Of a stretch of DNA of 47,143 bases, positions 8,785-18,880 are shown piece after piece. Position 1 is the stretch's first letter. The number at the start of each line of letters is the position of its first letter. The DNA comes from Planctomycetota bacterium. Lineage in GTDB: Bacteria > Planctomycetota > JACOTG01. A model generated the notes under the pieces. That model did not search any database, was not told where the DNA came from, and saw only the letters and a list, made by a program, of their open reading frames with translations. The stretch is from contig JACOTG010000105.1 in the NCBI GenBank assembly GCA_016178505.1, positions 1-47,143 on the forward strand, written 5' to 3'. The position numbers and the translations under genes were made by a program.

Positions 8785-8847
8785 GACGGGAAAACTCTGC
8801 CGATGGCGCGCAACCTCTCGAGGCAGAAGCTGCTGCTCGTCGAGAAG
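8785..8847 (+). pseudogene. Possible 5' relic of a LURP-one gene
   Basis: An ATG at 8803 opens with MARNLSRQKLLLVE, close to the start MARYLMKQKLLCLG of the LURP-one gene at 13109. The DNA match continues upstream of both ATGs (19 of 26 bases over 8785-8810 against the matching region at 13091). The frame then loses all resemblance and stops at about 8925. A truncated duplicate explains this best; chance similarity over so short a stretch is possible. Confidence 0.35.
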
Positions 8848-8942
8848 TCACGGATCCCTCGCCACTGTTTCAAGTTGAGCGGGTCCTTCTCCCGAAGAGA
8901 TGGGCGTCTATTCGTTCTTCGATAGGCGAGGAGAAGGTGGCC

Positions 8943-10139
8943 ATGGGTGCATTCGTCGACTTCTGTTTCGCCGCGGCGACGACCCTCGTCGCACTACAGC
9001 AACCGCCTTCACGGCAGTCGCCTTCAACGGAGGAGATCGTCCTCGGCATGTCGACTGCGCTTTCTGGACCCGCTGCAGACCTCGGCACGGCAATGAAGGT
9101 CGGAGTCGAGGCAGCGCTCGCGGAAGCCAACCGCGCGGGAGGAGTCCAGGGTCGCAAGCTCCGCCTCGTCGCGCTCGACGACGGGTATGAGCCGTCGCGC
9201 TGCGCGCCGAACATGCACGAGCTGATCGAGAAGCACCGGGTCTTGGCCGTGATCGGCAACGTGGGGACGCCGACGGCGGTCGCGGCGCTCCCGATCACGA
9301 TCGAGGGAAAGACGCCGTTCCTCTTTCCGTTCACGGGGGCAGGGAATCTGCGGAAAGCGCCGCCGGATCGCTACGTCGTCAACTTCCGCGCGAGCTACGC
9401 CGAGGAAACGGGCGCGATGGTCGATGCGCTCGTCGATCAGGCGGGGCTGAAGCCGGACGAAATTGCTTTCTTCACCCAGCGCGACGCGTACGGCGACGCC
9501 GGATTCAACGGTGGGCTCGCTGCGTTGAAGCGTCACGGCCTTCCGGACGGCGCGAAGGTCGGTCACGGGCGCTATGAGCGCAACACGCTGAGCGTCGAAA
9601 ACGGCCTCGCCGACTTGATGCAGTTCGATCCGCTGCCGCGCGCCGTGATCATGGTCGGCGCCTACGCTCCGTGCGCCGCCTTCATCCGTCTGGCCAAACA
9701 ACAGAAGCTCGCCGCCCTGTTTCTCAACGTCTCGTTCGTCGGCCCGGACTCGCTGGCGAAGTCGCTCGGCCCGGACGGCGACGGCGTGATCGTCACCCAG
9801 GTCGTGCCGCACTTCGAAAGCGACGTGCCGATCGCCTGCGAGTACCGCCGGGCGATCCGCGAGGCCGATCCACCCACCAACCCTTCGTTCGGCTCGCTCG
9901 AGGGCTACGCCGGAGCCCGAACGCTTCTGCTCGCTTTGCAGCGCGCCTCGAGCGTGCCGACGCGCGAGGGATTGATCGACGCGCTCGAGAGCCTCGGTGA
10001 CTTCGACATCGGGCTCGGCGAACCGTTGCGACTCGGGCCCGGGAATCACCAGGCGAGTCACAAGGTGTGGCCGACGATGATCCGAAACGGTCGATGTGCA
10101 TCGATCGAGTGGAGCGATCTCAAGCCAGTACCCCGATGA
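8943..10139 (+). CDS. Periplasmic branched-chain amino acid-type binding protein
   Basis: 398 residues from ATG 8943, which has a purine-rich site (GGAGAAGG) just upstream; the frame is open further upstream to 8724 but that part is not protein-like. A short hydrophobic N-terminus ([11 protein letters not shown]) resembles a signal sequence. The mature part begins [17 protein letters not shown] and continues with features of type I periplasmic binding proteins of the Leu/Ile/Val family (Peripla_BP_6), including [16 protein letters not shown] and a GYAGAR segment near the C-terminus. No permease or ATPase genes follow. Instead it overlaps a hybrid histidine kinase by 4 nt (ATGA), so it is probably a ligand sensor that reports to that kinase rather than a transporter subunit. 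Confidence 0.85.
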   Translation: MGAFVDFCFAAATTLVALQQPPSRQSPSTEEIVLGMSTALSGPAADLGTAMKVGVEAALAEANRAGGVQGRKLRLVALDDGYEPSRCAPNMHELIEKHRVLAVIGNVGTPTAVAALPITIEGKTPFLFPFTGAGNLRKAPPDRYVVNFRASYAEETGAMVDALVDQAGLKPDEIAFFTQRDAYGDAGFNGGLAALKRHGLPDGAKVGHGRYERNTLSVENGLADLMQFDPLPRAVIMVGAYAPCAAFIRLAKQQKLAALFLNVSFVGPDSLAKSLGPDGDGVIVTQVVPHFESDVPIACEYRRAIREADPPTNPSFGSLEGYAGARTLLLALQRASSVPTREGLIDALESLGDFDIGLGEPLRLGPGNHQASHKVWPTMIRNGRCASIEWSDLKPVPR

Positions 10140-12964
10140 ACGAACACGTGCCCAAGGTCAGGAGCGCAAGTGCCACTCGGCTCGCCTGGGTGCTGACGTT
10201 CGTCGCCATCGCCACCGTGGCGTCGACGCTCGTGCTCGTGACGTCGTTGCAGTCGCGCGTCCACGCGGCGCGCGAAGAGACCGCAATGGTGGAATCGACG
10301 ATCCATCTGACGGCCGGCGACCTGTATCGCTTGTTCGGTCGCGGACGCGCCGAAATCGACGATCTCCTCAATGAAGAACAGCCGGGAAAGCCGGACCCCA
10401 GATGGATCGACGACCTCTCGAATTCGATTGCCAACGCGTCGGCTTCCGTCGTGACGACGTCTCTCGCTCCAGTGCTCCAACGCCTGAGCTTGGGCGCGAA
10501 CGAGCTGCGCCACGTGCAGGCGTCGTGTGAGCAGTGGGCACGAGATCGGTTGGTCGCGACGGCTGCGGCATCGGCCGCGCGTCGGCGATGCGATGCCGCG
10601 CTCACTCAACTCCGAAGCGCGCTCCACACCTACGAAGGTCAGCAACGCATCCAGCGGCTCGCGCGCATCCGAGAACTCCGTCAGGCATCGCTCGACGACC
10701 GCGAGGCAGTCAAGAGCCTCCTTCAAGCAGTCGGACAGATTCAGGGAGCCTCGCTGAACGTCGATTCGGACCTCGCCGACCTCGCGCTCCTTTGCGAGCG
10801 TGTCGCCGGCGAGCGAGAGATCGATCAACTCGTTTCCTTGAAGGACAACCAGATCCAGCAGGTCCTCGATCGGCTCGACGAGCAACTCGAAGCGCTGGCG
10901 ACGACGCCCGGTCGACCCTATGAGCTCTTCCAGGCGATCGAGACCGAGCTGTTCGGAGAGGGCTTCGCCATCGACCGCACGCACCAGACGATCGTGGAGG
11001 GAAGGAACGGTCTCTATGGGGCGTGCCGCAATCTTCGCCTGTCGAGTCGTGAGCGCCGGAATCTCGAGGCGTCGGCGGGAACGGAGCTGGCCGCGTTCGA
11101 GACCTCGATGCGCGATCTCACGGCGGCTGACGCAGCGCTGACACGCGAGCTCGCGTCGAAGGCCGAGGATGCGCTCACCGGGGCTCGGACGACGACGCTT
11201 CTCGTCGGGCTCGTGGCGACGGTCATCTTGATGGGCCTCGGAACCCGCATCGCGTTCTCGATCCGCTACCAGTTCCGCGCACTCGAAGAAGCAAACGTCG
11301 CGCTCGATCTCGCGACGACGGAGGCGAACCGAGCGACTCGTGCGAAGAGCGAGTTCCTCGCGAACATGAGCCACGAGATCCGTACTCCGATGAACGGCGT
11401 CATCGGAATGACCGGGCTTCTCCTCAACACGCCTCTCGACGCGGAGCAGCGAGACTACGCGCAAACGGTCCGCACTTGCGGAGATCACCTCCTCGCCATC
11501 ATCAACGATATTCTCGACCTTTCGAAGATGGAGGCGGGCAAGCTCGAACTCGAAACCATCGATTTCGACTTGCGAACCGTCATGGAGGAGACCGTTTCGG
11601 TGTTCGCGGAGAAGGCGCAAGCAAAAGGCCTCGAGGTCGCGACGCTGCTCGACGAGGGCGTCCCGAGGGCCATGCGCGGCGACCCGGCGCGCCTGCGGCA
11701 GATCCTGCTGAACCTGATGGGAAACGCCGTGAAGTTCACCGAAGAAGGCGAAGTCATTGCGCACGTCGGGCTCGTCGCGGAATCGGGCGACGAGCTGAGA
11801 CTCCGTTTCGAGATTCGCGACACGGGAATCGGCATCCCGCCCGACGCGTGTTCGCGCCTCTTCCAGGCCTTTTCGCAGGCCGACGGCTCGACGACTCGGC
11901 GATTCGGCGGCACCGGTCTCGGGCTCGCCATCTCGAAGCGGCTCGCGGAGGCAATGGGCGGAGAGATCGGGGTCAAGAGCGAAGCCGGTCGGGGAAGTAC
12001 GTTCTGGTTCACCGCCCGGCTCCAGACCAGCAAGGCCTCCGCATCCGCGGATCGGCCCCTCCAGGTCGAGCTTCGCACTGCGCGAGTGCTCGTTGTCGAC
12101 GACAACGCGACGAATCGCACGATCCTGCGCAGTCAGCTCGCCTCCTGGGAAATGGACGTTCACTGCTGTACCGATGGCCCGAGCGCGATCGAACGCGCTG
12201 TGCTCTTCGCGAAGTCGGGCCGACCCTTTCAACTGGCGATCGTCGACATGCAGATGCCGGGCATGGACGGAGTCGCGCTCGCGCGCGTGTTTCACGCGGA
12301 CGAGACCCACGCCGACGTCCCAGTGATCCTGTTGACGTCGATGGGTCGACGAGTGTCCGATGAGGAGCTGACGACGGCCGGAATCTCCTCGTGTCTGTTC
12401 AAGCCCGTGCGTCATTCCCAACTACTCGACAGCATCGTGAACGCGCTGTCGAAATCTCGGAGCGGAAAGACTTCCGAGGTACTCGGCGCCGCGGTCAAGC
12501 TCTCGCCGCCGGTTGAGCGTGCCGTTGCGGCTCCGGTCATCGAGCCGTTGGCACTCCCACCATCGGCCGTCCCTGCCCCTTCGAACGCGCTGCGGCTCCT
12601 CATCGCAGAGGACAACCGAGTGAATCAGAAGCTCGCCGTCGCGTTGCTGAAGAGCCTGGGCTTTCAGTCCGACGTCGTGGCCACGGGTCGCGATGCCGTC
12701 GGCGCTTCGGGCCGGTTCCCGTACGCGGCGATCTTGATGGACTGCCAGATGCCCGACATGGACGGCTACGAGGCCACCGCGGAAATTCGACGCATCGAGC
12801 AATCAACGCAACGTCACGTTCCGATCATCGCGCTCACCGCGAGCGCCCTCCAGGGAGATCGTGAAAAGTGCCTCGCTGCTGGCATGGACGACTACGTTCC
12901 GAAGCCGATCCGCGTGGAAGAGCTGCGCCGCGTCCTCCAAAATCTCGCCCCGCCGAACCCGTAG
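10136..12964 (+). CDS. Hybrid sensor histidine kinase with periplasmic sensor, HisKA-HATPase-REC-REC
   Basis: 942 residues from ATG 10136, which overlaps the binding-protein stop as ATGA; an in-frame start at 10067 would overlap that gene further. Transmembrane segments at about 16-37 and 353-376 enclose a helical periplasmic domain of about 310 residues. After a short coiled coil comes His413 in [11 protein letters not shown], then the N box (NLMGNAVKF), DTGIGI and GGTGLGL. Receiver 1 carries Asp704 ([11 protein letters not shown]), and receiver 2 the motif [11 protein letters not shown] with Lys-Pro in YVPKP. No Hpt domain and no DNA-binding output are present. The arrangement of binding protein plus kinase with a long helical sensor resembles TorT/TorS, in which the binding protein docks on the sensor; this is analogy, not shown homology. 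Confidence 0.9.
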   Translation: MNEHVPKVRSASATRLAWVLTFVAIATVASTLVLVTSLQSRVHAAREETAMVESTIHLTAGDLYRLFGRGRAEIDDLLNEEQPGKPDPRWIDDLSNSIANASASVVTTSLAPVLQRLSLGANELRHVQASCEQWARDRLVATAAASAARRRCDAALTQLRSALHTYEGQQRIQRLARIRELRQASLDDREAVKSLLQAVGQIQGASLNVDSDLADLALLCERVAGEREIDQLVSLKDNQIQQVLDRLDEQLEALATTPGRPYELFQAIETELFGEGFAIDRTHQTIVEGRNGLYGACRNLRLSSRERRNLEASAGTELAAFETSMRDLTAADAALTRELASKAEDALTGARTTTLLVGLVATVILMGLGTRIAFSIRYQFRALEEANVALDLATTEANRATRAKSEFLANMSHEIRTPMNGVIGMTGLLLNTPLDAEQRDYAQTVRTCGDHLLAIINDILDLSKMEAGKLELETIDFDLRTVMEETVSVFAEKAQAKGLEVATLLDEGVPRAMRGDPARLRQILLNLMGNAVKFTEEGEVIAHVGLVAESGDELRLRFEIRDTGIGIPPDACSRLFQAFSQADGSTTRRFGGTGLGLAISKRLAEAMGGEIGVKSEAGRGSTFWFTARLQTSKASASADRPLQVELRTARVLVVDDNATNRTILRSQLASWEMDVHCCTDGPSAIERAVLFAKSGRPFQLAIVDMQMPGMDGVALARVFHADETHADVPVILLTSMGRRVSDEELTTAGISSCLFKPVRHSQLLDSIVNALSKSRSGKTSEVLGAAVKLSPPVERAVAAPVIEPLALPPSAVPAPSNALRLLIAEDNRVNQKLAVALLKSLGFQSDVVATGRDAVGASGRFPYAAILMDCQMPDMDGYEATAEIRRIEQSTQRHVPIIALTASALQGDREKCLAAGMDDYVPKPIRVEELRRVLQNLAPPNP

Positions 12965-13108
12965 CCGACCCGCGCCACCCATCCGGCGACTCGGTAGCAC
13001 CAAACGCAATCCGAGTTGCGCATGGCGTCAGTCGTGCGACTCGAGTCCAAGGCGCCCGGCCTTGTTTTCTCCTCGATTTGGACCAGCGCGGACAGGAGAA
13101 TCCCGCGG

Positions 13109-13597
13109 ATGGCCCGATACCTCATGAAGCAGAAGCTCTTGTGCCTCGGCAACGACTACACCGTGAAGGACGCGGACGGTCGCGACGTCTACTACGTCGA
13201 CGGCCGCGCGCTCAGCATCGGCGAGAAACTCTCCTTCCAGGACATGAACGGAAACGAGCTCGCGTTCATCCGGCAGAAGCTCCTATCGTGGGGCCCCACG
13301 TTCGAGATCGAGCGCGACGGAAAGATCGCCGCGGTCGTGAAGAAGTCGCTCTTCACGCTCTTGCGCTGCGAGTTCACCGTCGATGTGCCCGGGCCCGACG
13401 ACCTCGTTGCGCTCGGCAACTTCTGGGACTACGAGTATCGGTTCACGCGCGGAGCGGACGAGGTCGCAAAGGTCTCGAAGGCGTTCTTCACGTGGACGGA
13501 CACGTACGGCGTGGACGTCGAGCCGGGTGAAGACGACGTGCTCGTGATTGCTGCGACGGTCGTCATCGACCTGTGCTGCCACCGCAAGCACGACTGA
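13109..13597 (+). CDS. LURP-one-related (YxjI/DUF567-type) protein
   Basis: 162 residues from ATG 13109, with AGGAG about 11 nt upstream. An upstream in-frame ATG at 13016 would add 31 residues of unlikely composition. The opening MARYLMKQKLLCLG and the later pattern (DADGRDVYYVDGR, LSIGEKLSF, IRQKLLSWGPTFEI, DGKIAAVVKK) fit the LURP-one/Tubby-like beta-barrel fold. Bacterial members are small proteins of unknown biochemical role, and some Tubby-like relatives bind phosphoinositides. The C-terminus ends in CCHRKHD. It stands alone, 144 nt after the histidine kinase, and a possible relic of a second copy lies at 8785. Confidence 0.8.
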   Translation: MARYLMKQKLLCLGNDYTVKDADGRDVYYVDGRALSIGEKLSFQDMNGNELAFIRQKLLSWGPTFEIERDGKIAAVVKKSLFTLLRCEFTVDVPGPDDLVALGNFWDYEYRFTRGADEVAKVSKAFFTWTDTYGVDVEPGEDDVLVIAATVVIDLCCHRKHD

Positions 13598-13702
13598 CGA
13601 TTCCGGATTCGTTCAGCGCCTCGACAGACGGCACTTCGACGGGACTCGTCACCGGCTCGTCCCCGACAATCGTTCTGCGATCGGCATGCGGAATCGAGAT
13701 CG

Positions 13703-14314
13703 TCACGCGCCGCGTCGGCACTCTTCGCACACCTCGCGCGGGCCATCCCCCGACGCCGGCGTCGGGTACCCACACGATCGGCACGCAAGCCAGGGCAAGA
13801 TGTCGCCGGCGGACATCCCGTAGTGCTCCCTCGACAGCGCCTCGGTCCGCGCCACGATGCGCCGGCATTCCTCGGGACTCAGTCGTTCATGCGTCGCCGC
13901 CCACGCATGGCGCTCGCCGAATCTCGGAAAGACGGGAGCTTCGCCCCATTTCCACGACGGGCTCGCGGCCGCGCGACTCCGGCCGAGCAAGTGCATGTGA
14001 ACGATTCGATGCTCTCGCGCCGCCTTCTTCGTTCCCTTCGGCTCCGCGTCGTCGTTCAGCGCCCAGTTCCCCGCCTCCCAGTAGTTGATGCAACCCCCGT
14101 CGAGTTGCGGGAGGACGTCCAGCATCGCACGACCCGTGGCCGCGACGAGAAAGGACCACGACGTCAACTCGGCGGGCGTCAGCTCGCTTCGCTCCCAAAC
14201 GGCTCGCGGTGGATCGACGCACAAGTTGCCGCCGTCCTCGCGACTCACGAGGACCAGCCGTCGGTCGGGGAGGACGATGTGTCCCCCGACGCACGTGAAC
14301 AATTTCAGTCGCAT
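13703..14314 (-). CDS. HIT-like protein with C-terminal zinc-binding cysteines
   Basis: 203 residues. The segment from about 72 to 112 (GGCINYWEAGNWALND, then HRIVHMHLLGRS) resembles the histidine-triad nucleotide-binding fold. His102, His106 and His108 would be the triad, though the spacing is not the classic HxHxHxx. A conserved-looking block FPRFGERHAW follows. The tail holds CRSCGY and CEEC (Cys178, 181, 196, 199), a plausible zinc site. HIT proteins hydrolyse or transfer nucleotidyl groups; the substrate here is unknown. The ATG at 14314 directly follows the stop of an open frame and has no clear ribosome-binding site, so the start is less certain. It lies 133 nt downstream of the PQQ-propeller gene on the same strand. 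Confidence 0.6.
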   Translation of the reverse strand: MRLKLFTCVGGHIVLPDRRLVLVSREDGGNLCVDPPRAVWERSELTPAELTSWSFLVAATGRAMLDVLPQLDGGCINYWEAGNWALNDDAEPKGTKKAAREHRIVHMHLLGRSRAAASPSWKWGEAPVFPRFGERHAWAATHERLSPEECRRIVARTEALSREHYGMSAGDILPWLACRSCGYPTPASGDGPREVCEECRRGA

Positions 14315-14447
14315 TCAGAGCGCATGCGTCATCGAGAAAACGATCCGGCCGCGCGCAGGGTCGCGGCGCGGCTTCTCCCGCTCCGCGACCCCCGTACCCT
14401 CGAACCACGCGCTGCACCGCGCGCGGTAGCGAAACGAGCGGCTCGAC

Positions 14448-16193
14448 TCAGGGAATGTCGACTTCGATGCAATTCGTGAACGCGCCCTCGCCGTGTCCAA
14501 GCCCGGAACCGACGAGCGCCTGCAGCAGGAAGTGCCCGCTGTAGCGCGGCCGGTTGGGAATGTTCATGAAGAATCGGAACTCGTTCGAGAACCAGCGCGG
14601 GATGACGAAGAGGCGCTTCGCAGGGCTGATGCACTCCATTCCTGCGAAGGGCGGCATCGTCCGGTCGAGGCGCGGTGCGCGCCCCCAGAACGCGATGATC
14701 GCGTCATCTTCGTCGCATAGATAGGAGGCTTCCAACGTGCCACCTCGGCGCTGCGTCCCGCCGGCGATCATGGCCGGGGTGTACGTGAAGCTCTGGCGCA
14801 GGACTCCTTGGCCGTTCTCGTTCTCCACGGTCACGTCCACGCGACCGGGTGCGCCGGCGGGCGTGGTGCAGTGAATCGTCGCGTCGTCGTCCACGACCAC
14901 GTCCGTCGCGGAAGCATCGCCGAACCTCACCGTGACTGCACCGCCCTGCAGGAATGCCGCTCCGTGAATCGTCACGGGAGCCGGTCCGAGGGCATAGTGC
15001 GCGCGGCTCGGCTCGATCGCGCTCAGGTCCGGCCGCAATCGCACCGCGAGCGCCGTGAGCGAACCGTCGCTCCGCGCGATGTAGAGGACCGACTCGCTGA
15101 GCGTGAGCGGGCCGCTGGCAGCGTAGGTCCACGCCTGCACGTGCGTGTCGAGGTCGACTGCGAAGGTCGCCGTGGACGTTCGGACGAACGCGTGGCTTTG
15201 CGTGAGAAGAATTGTGCCGAGCAGACTGCCCGTGGTCACTTCCCACGACCAGAGGAGATCACCGGTCTCCTCGCTTCGCGCCGTCAGCGCGCCGCCGTCG
15301 ATCGCGTACACGACACCGTTCGCGATCGCAACTTGCCCGCTGAAGTGGTCGGCAACCTCCCAACGGATGTCTCGCTGCTCCAGGTCGAACGACAGGAGAC
15401 GACCATCGTGCGCCACGACGACGTCGTTCATGGGACCAAGCACGGGAGCCAAATACATGCTCCAGCCCTCCCAATCGAAATGCGGATCCGGAATCGAGAA
15501 GACGTCTTGCCCGGTGATCCGGTCGATGACGTAAAGCGTCCCGCCGACGTAGGCGTACGCTCGAGTTTGATCCACCGCGGGGGTCCACTCGTCGTACTGC
15601 GGCAGGGCGTGGAACCAAAGCTGAGTGCCCGTCACGGCGTCGAACGCGTACATTCCGCCGTAGTACCCGCCATTCACGTAGACCTTGCCATCGACGATCG
15701 TCGGCGCCAGGTAGCTCTCCCACTGTGCGGCGTGCGCTGCCCGAAAGACGAGCGCTCCGGTGTCCGCCCGATACGCGCGGAGGTACGTGTCGCTCGCGTG
15801 ATTGCAGGTCTGCAAATAGACGACGCCGCCATCGTAGCTCGGCGCGTTCACGGAAAACGCCGTGCTGAAGTCCAGGTTCCACAGGACCGCGCCGGTCGCG
15901 GCATTCACGGCGTACAGCTTGTCGCCATCGGTAGCGAAGATCTTGCCGTCGGCGGCCGTCACGGAGTTCAACGCCACGTGGCTGACGGGCGACGTCCAGC
16001 GGAAGTTGATCGAAGCGGGGTTGATCGCGACGGGAGTGAAGCCCGTGTGCTGCGCGTTCGCTTGGTACATGGGCCACGCCGGCCCTTGCGCTCGACCGAT
16101 CGCTGGCGCGACGCAAGCGATCAGGGCGAAGGCGGTGGCTCGAATGCAACGAGCACGAAGGTGAAACCGGAAGGCGTTTGAAGGGACTTGCAT
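14448..16193 (-). CDS. Secreted PQQ-like beta-propeller protein with IPT/TIG domain
   Basis: 581 residues from ATG 16193, chosen over an in-frame start at 16289 because AAGGAGA lies 6 nt before it and a signal peptide follows at once (RATAFALIACVAPAIGRAQG). From about residue 40 to 385 run seven or so blades of the PQQ type, with the usual pattern of DGKIFATDGDKLYAVNA and TGAVLWN. An IPT/TIG immunoglobulin-like domain is seen at about 400-480. The C-terminal 100 residues are unassigned. No dehydrogenase catalytic signature is visible, so it is more likely a scaffold or binding protein of the outer compartments. It is divergent from the cytochrome c gene across 416 nt. Confidence 0.8.
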   Translation of the reverse strand: MQVPSNAFRFHLRARCIRATAFALIACVAPAIGRAQGPAWPMYQANAQHTGFTPVAINPASINFRWTSPVSHVALNSVTAADGKIFATDGDKLYAVNAATGAVLWNLDFSTAFSVNAPSYDGGVVYLQTCNHASDTYLRAYRADTGALVFRAAHAAQWESYLAPTIVDGKVYVNGGYYGGMYAFDAVTGTQLWFHALPQYDEWTPAVDQTRAYAYVGGTLYVIDRITGQDVFSIPDPHFDWEGWSMYLAPVLGPMNDVVVAHDGRLLSFDLEQRDIRWEVADHFSGQVAIANGVVYAIDGGALTARSEETGDLLWSWEVTTGSLLGTILLTQSHAFVRTSTATFAVDLDTHVQAWTYAASGPLTLSESVLYIARSDGSLTALAVRLRPDLSAIEPSRAHYALGPAPVTIHGAAFLQGGAVTVRFGDASATDVVVDDDATIHCTTPAGAPGRVDVTVENENGQGVLRQSFTYTPAMIAGGTQRRGGTLEASYLCDEDDAIIAFWGRAPRLDRTMPPFAGMECISPAKRLFVIPRWFSNEFRFFMNIPNRPRYSGHFLLQALVGSGLGHGEGAFTNCIEVDIP

Positions 16194-16609
16194 GTGCTTC
16201 TCCTTTGCTATCGATCTCGCCTGGGACACAGGGGAGGCATCTTCGGGAGGGAATCCTATTCCAGTGACGAGCGGGCCGCAACGGATCAAGTCGCACGCGA
16301 GGCTCTAGCGCGCGCCCGCCGACGAGTGAGATTGGGCGATACGCGGCATCACTTGCGCCGATCGGCGAAGTCGAGTCGGGGCTGCGGATTCGCCCATGCT
16401 CCTTCTATGGCCCGCGCCGAATCGGCGGCGGCAAAGCTGCTCCTCGCCACCATCCCCCGATTCCACCGAACGGGGCTTGATGTTTCACCCTCCGCCGGCT
16501 GGAATGTGCTACACAAAATAGGAGTTATAGATCTTCTTTTCTACGGTCGCGCGGCGCACGCACGAGCTGCGCCATCCCGAGGCCGACCGGCAGCCGAGGA
16601 GGGTTCGAC
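16194..16609. other. Divergent intergenic region between propeller and cytochrome genes
   Basis: 416 nt that should hold both promoters. An unusually AT-rich island sits at about 16507-16540 (containing TACACAAAAT and TTATAG), a plausible -10 area for the plus-strand cytochrome, but no -35 at good spacing could be fixed. Open frames here lack codon bias and ribosome-binding sites. I see nothing else. Confidence 0.4.
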
Positions 16610-18772
16610 ATGGCACATCTGCATTCCCACGCATCGCCGCTTCGCTCGGGTTCGATCACGCGACGTTTCTTCGCGCTCGCCATCGTCGGAATGGTGTTGC
16701 CGATCGCGCTCTTGACCGCGAGGTCGGTGACGCAAGCGGCATCGCCGGATGCACACCGGGCGTTCGTCGAGGACCTCGGGCCGCGATTCCACACCGACTG
16801 GACGAACCCTGCCTCGCCGGACGCGAACGGCAACGCGTATCACTGGACGCGACTCATGGGCATTCCGTTCACAAGCGACGTACACATCGACCTGCACGAC
16901 GTCGCGCTCGATCTCGACGCCGATGGAAAGGTCGACCTGCGGTTCACGAAGAAGATCGACCTCGTCGGCGGAGCCGTCGCGAACCCGGAAGCGTTCGGCC
17001 TCGTCCCGACGCCGTACGATCCCGCGGGAACGGCGGGACCGTACTCGATCAGTACCGGCTTCTCGGGCATTCGCGAGGAGATCGATCCGCAAACGCACAA
17101 GGGAACGGGCCGCTACGGCTTCACCTGCGCGGCGTGCCACGGCGGCGTGAGCCCGAAGACGGGCCGCGTCGTGCCGGGCCTCACGAACTCGAAGCTCTAC
17201 TGGGGGCTCCTGCTCGCCGGATCGGAGGCGCTCCAGCCGGACCACGTCATCGACGTGGACGGCGACGGCAAGCCCGACTCCGAGGACTACCTCCAGAAGC
17301 GACATCGTCTCGGCAACGTGAAGCTCGATGCCGACGTCGACGGAAAGATCACGATCCGCGAGTTCCGGAAGGCGCTGCGCTTCGAGCCGTGCGAACAAGT
17401 ACAAGCGAGGCTCCTGCTCGACGGGCCAGGGCGACAGGATCTCTCTCACGAGTTCGGCCAGGACGAGACGGTGCCCGGCCTCATGCGGATCGAGTACGCC
17501 GACGGCTACGACGACTGGATCAAGCGACTGCGCCCCGCGATCTTCAATCCGGTCAGCGTGCTGTCTCCGCGCGGGCTCGCCGGGGTCGACTGCCTGAACA
17601 ACTCGGGCAACGACACGTCGCTCGACATCGACTACGTCGAGCGCATCGGCAAGCTCACCGGCAAGTCGGTCTCCGAGATCGCGACGTGGCTCGGCACAGA
17701 AACGACGGACCGCCACGTGCTCAACCGGTTCATCGCGTTCGACAAACGGACGCTCGAGACGTTCTCGCAGGACGCGGACACGTGGTGGGGGCTCGAGTGG
17801 TCGGACGTCCTCTCCATCGATCGAAACATGAACGCGAAGCGATTCCTCGACGAGATCCCGAGCACGTTCAACACGAAGGCGCTTCGCGCGGCGATCCTCG
17901 ACGAGTTCCCGCCCGAGGCGCGATGCGACGGCCTCGATCCGAAGAAAGTGGCGCGCGGCAGCGAGATCTTCTCGCGCGCCATCGTCGGCACGATCAAGAA
18001 CCAACAGGTTCGCTTCCGCGCGCCGACGAAATACCGAAAGCAAGGCATGCCGCGCGACCTGTATCTCGCGCCCATCGACGACACGAAGCCGTTGTCGGCG
18101 CGGATCCAGGTCCGCTGTGCGACCTGTCACAACTACAGCTGCTCGGACGAGCCCGTTTCGTATCGCGAGATCGGCGACGTCCAAGGTCGCTGCGTCGAAT
18201 GCCACGCTCCCTGCCCGAAGATCGTCGCGGGCGGCGAGTCTTTGCCCACCGCGGGAACGACGTGGAGCGAGAGCTGTGTGAAGTGCCACGAGACGCACCC
18301 GAAGTTCGGCACGCAGAGCTATTCGCGTTCGATGATCTTCCCGTTCGACGGCGATGCGGACGGCGTGATCCAAGGCGACGAGGCGGAAGACGGCGCGGCC
18401 GGAGGGATCGGCACCGACAGCATGTACATGGTGAATCCGATGCATCAAGTGTTGAGCTACGACGCGCTCGACGAGGGCGCGACGCCACCCACCATCGAGC
18501 GTCGAACGCTCGCGTTCGGCTGGATTCGCGTGACGCCGTTGCGCGCCGTCTTCGCCACGGCGCCCTATCTGCACAACGGATCGGTGCCCACCCTACGCGA
18601 CCTCTTGCGAAGCCCCGACGACCGGCCGAAGTCGTTTCCGCTCGGGACTCCGAAGCAGGACTTCACGCTCGACACGTCGCTACCGGGGAATCACCGGACG
18701 GGTCACGATTTCGGAACGAAGCTGTCGGACGACGACAAGGACGCGCTCGTCGAATTCTTGAAAAGTCTTTGA
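16610..18772 (+). CDS. Multihaem c-type cytochrome with calcium-loop (EF-hand-like) motifs
   Basis: 720 residues; GGAGGG stands 6 nt before ATG 16610. A signal segment (about 19-44, ending VTQAASP) exports it. Four CxxCH haem motifs are visible at Cys173-His177, Cys503-His507, Cys528-His532 and Cys556-His560. Asp-rich loops of the DxDxDG kind occur at about 101-106, 215-220, 240-245 and again near 582 (DGDADG), suggesting calcium binding. The C-terminal block with ATAPYLHNGSVPTLRDLL is shared with dihaem cytochromes of the peroxidase/RoxA group. A periplasmic electron carrier or oxidase is likely; substrate unknown. Only one of the four haem sites lies in the N-terminal half. No partner oxidoreductase is adjacent. 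Confidence 0.85.
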   Translation: MAHLHSHASPLRSGSITRRFFALAIVGMVLPIALLTARSVTQAASPDAHRAFVEDLGPRFHTDWTNPASPDANGNAYHWTRLMGIPFTSDVHIDLHDVALDLDADGKVDLRFTKKIDLVGGAVANPEAFGLVPTPYDPAGTAGPYSISTGFSGIREEIDPQTHKGTGRYGFTCAACHGGVSPKTGRVVPGLTNSKLYWGLLLAGSEALQPDHVIDVDGDGKPDSEDYLQKRHRLGNVKLDADVDGKITIREFRKALRFEPCEQVQARLLLDGPGRQDLSHEFGQDETVPGLMRIEYADGYDDWIKRLRPAIFNPVSVLSPRGLAGVDCLNNSGNDTSLDIDYVERIGKLTGKSVSEIATWLGTETTDRHVLNRFIAFDKRTLETFSQDADTWWGLEWSDVLSIDRNMNAKRFLDEIPSTFNTKALRAAILDEFPPEARCDGLDPKKVARGSEIFSRAIVGTIKNQQVRFRAPTKYRKQGMPRDLYLAPIDDTKPLSARIQVRCATCHNYSCSDEPVSYREIGDVQGRCVECHAPCPKIVAGGESLPTAGTTWSESCVKCHETHPKFGTQSYSRSMIFPFDGDADGVIQGDEAEDGAAGGIGTDSMYMVNPMHQVLSYDALDEGATPPTIERRTLAFGWIRVTPLRAVFATAPYLHNGSVPTLRDLLRSPDDRPKSFPLGTPKQDFTLDTSLPGNHRTGHDFGTKLSDDDKDALVEFLKSL

Positions 18773-18828
18773 GCGAGGGCTCGGTTTCATAGGGGCCGCG
18801 ACGAATCCGGCCGAGAAGTCGTCGTCCG

Positions 18829-18872
18829 TCAGCGCGCCTGCTCCATCGAGAAGCCGATGCGTCGGCTCGCCC
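18829..18872 (-). pseudogene. Possible tail relic of an S1-domain/tex-like gene
   Basis: Read on the minus strand this stretch ends RRIGFSMEQAR followed by TGA, nearly the same as the end of tex in this window (RRIGLSIKQAR then TGA, at 29457). About 40 of 49 bases match, including the stop. There is no open frame of useful length upstream. Short S1-domain tails are similar between families, so chance or another S1 gene cannot be excluded. Confidence 0.25.
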
Positions 18873-18880
18873 ACGAAGGA

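Noticed and set aside
14315..14500. A 61-residue frame ending right before the HIT-like gene
   Set aside because: It overlaps the end of the propeller gene, is Arg/Ser-rich and lacks any motif or ribosome-binding site.
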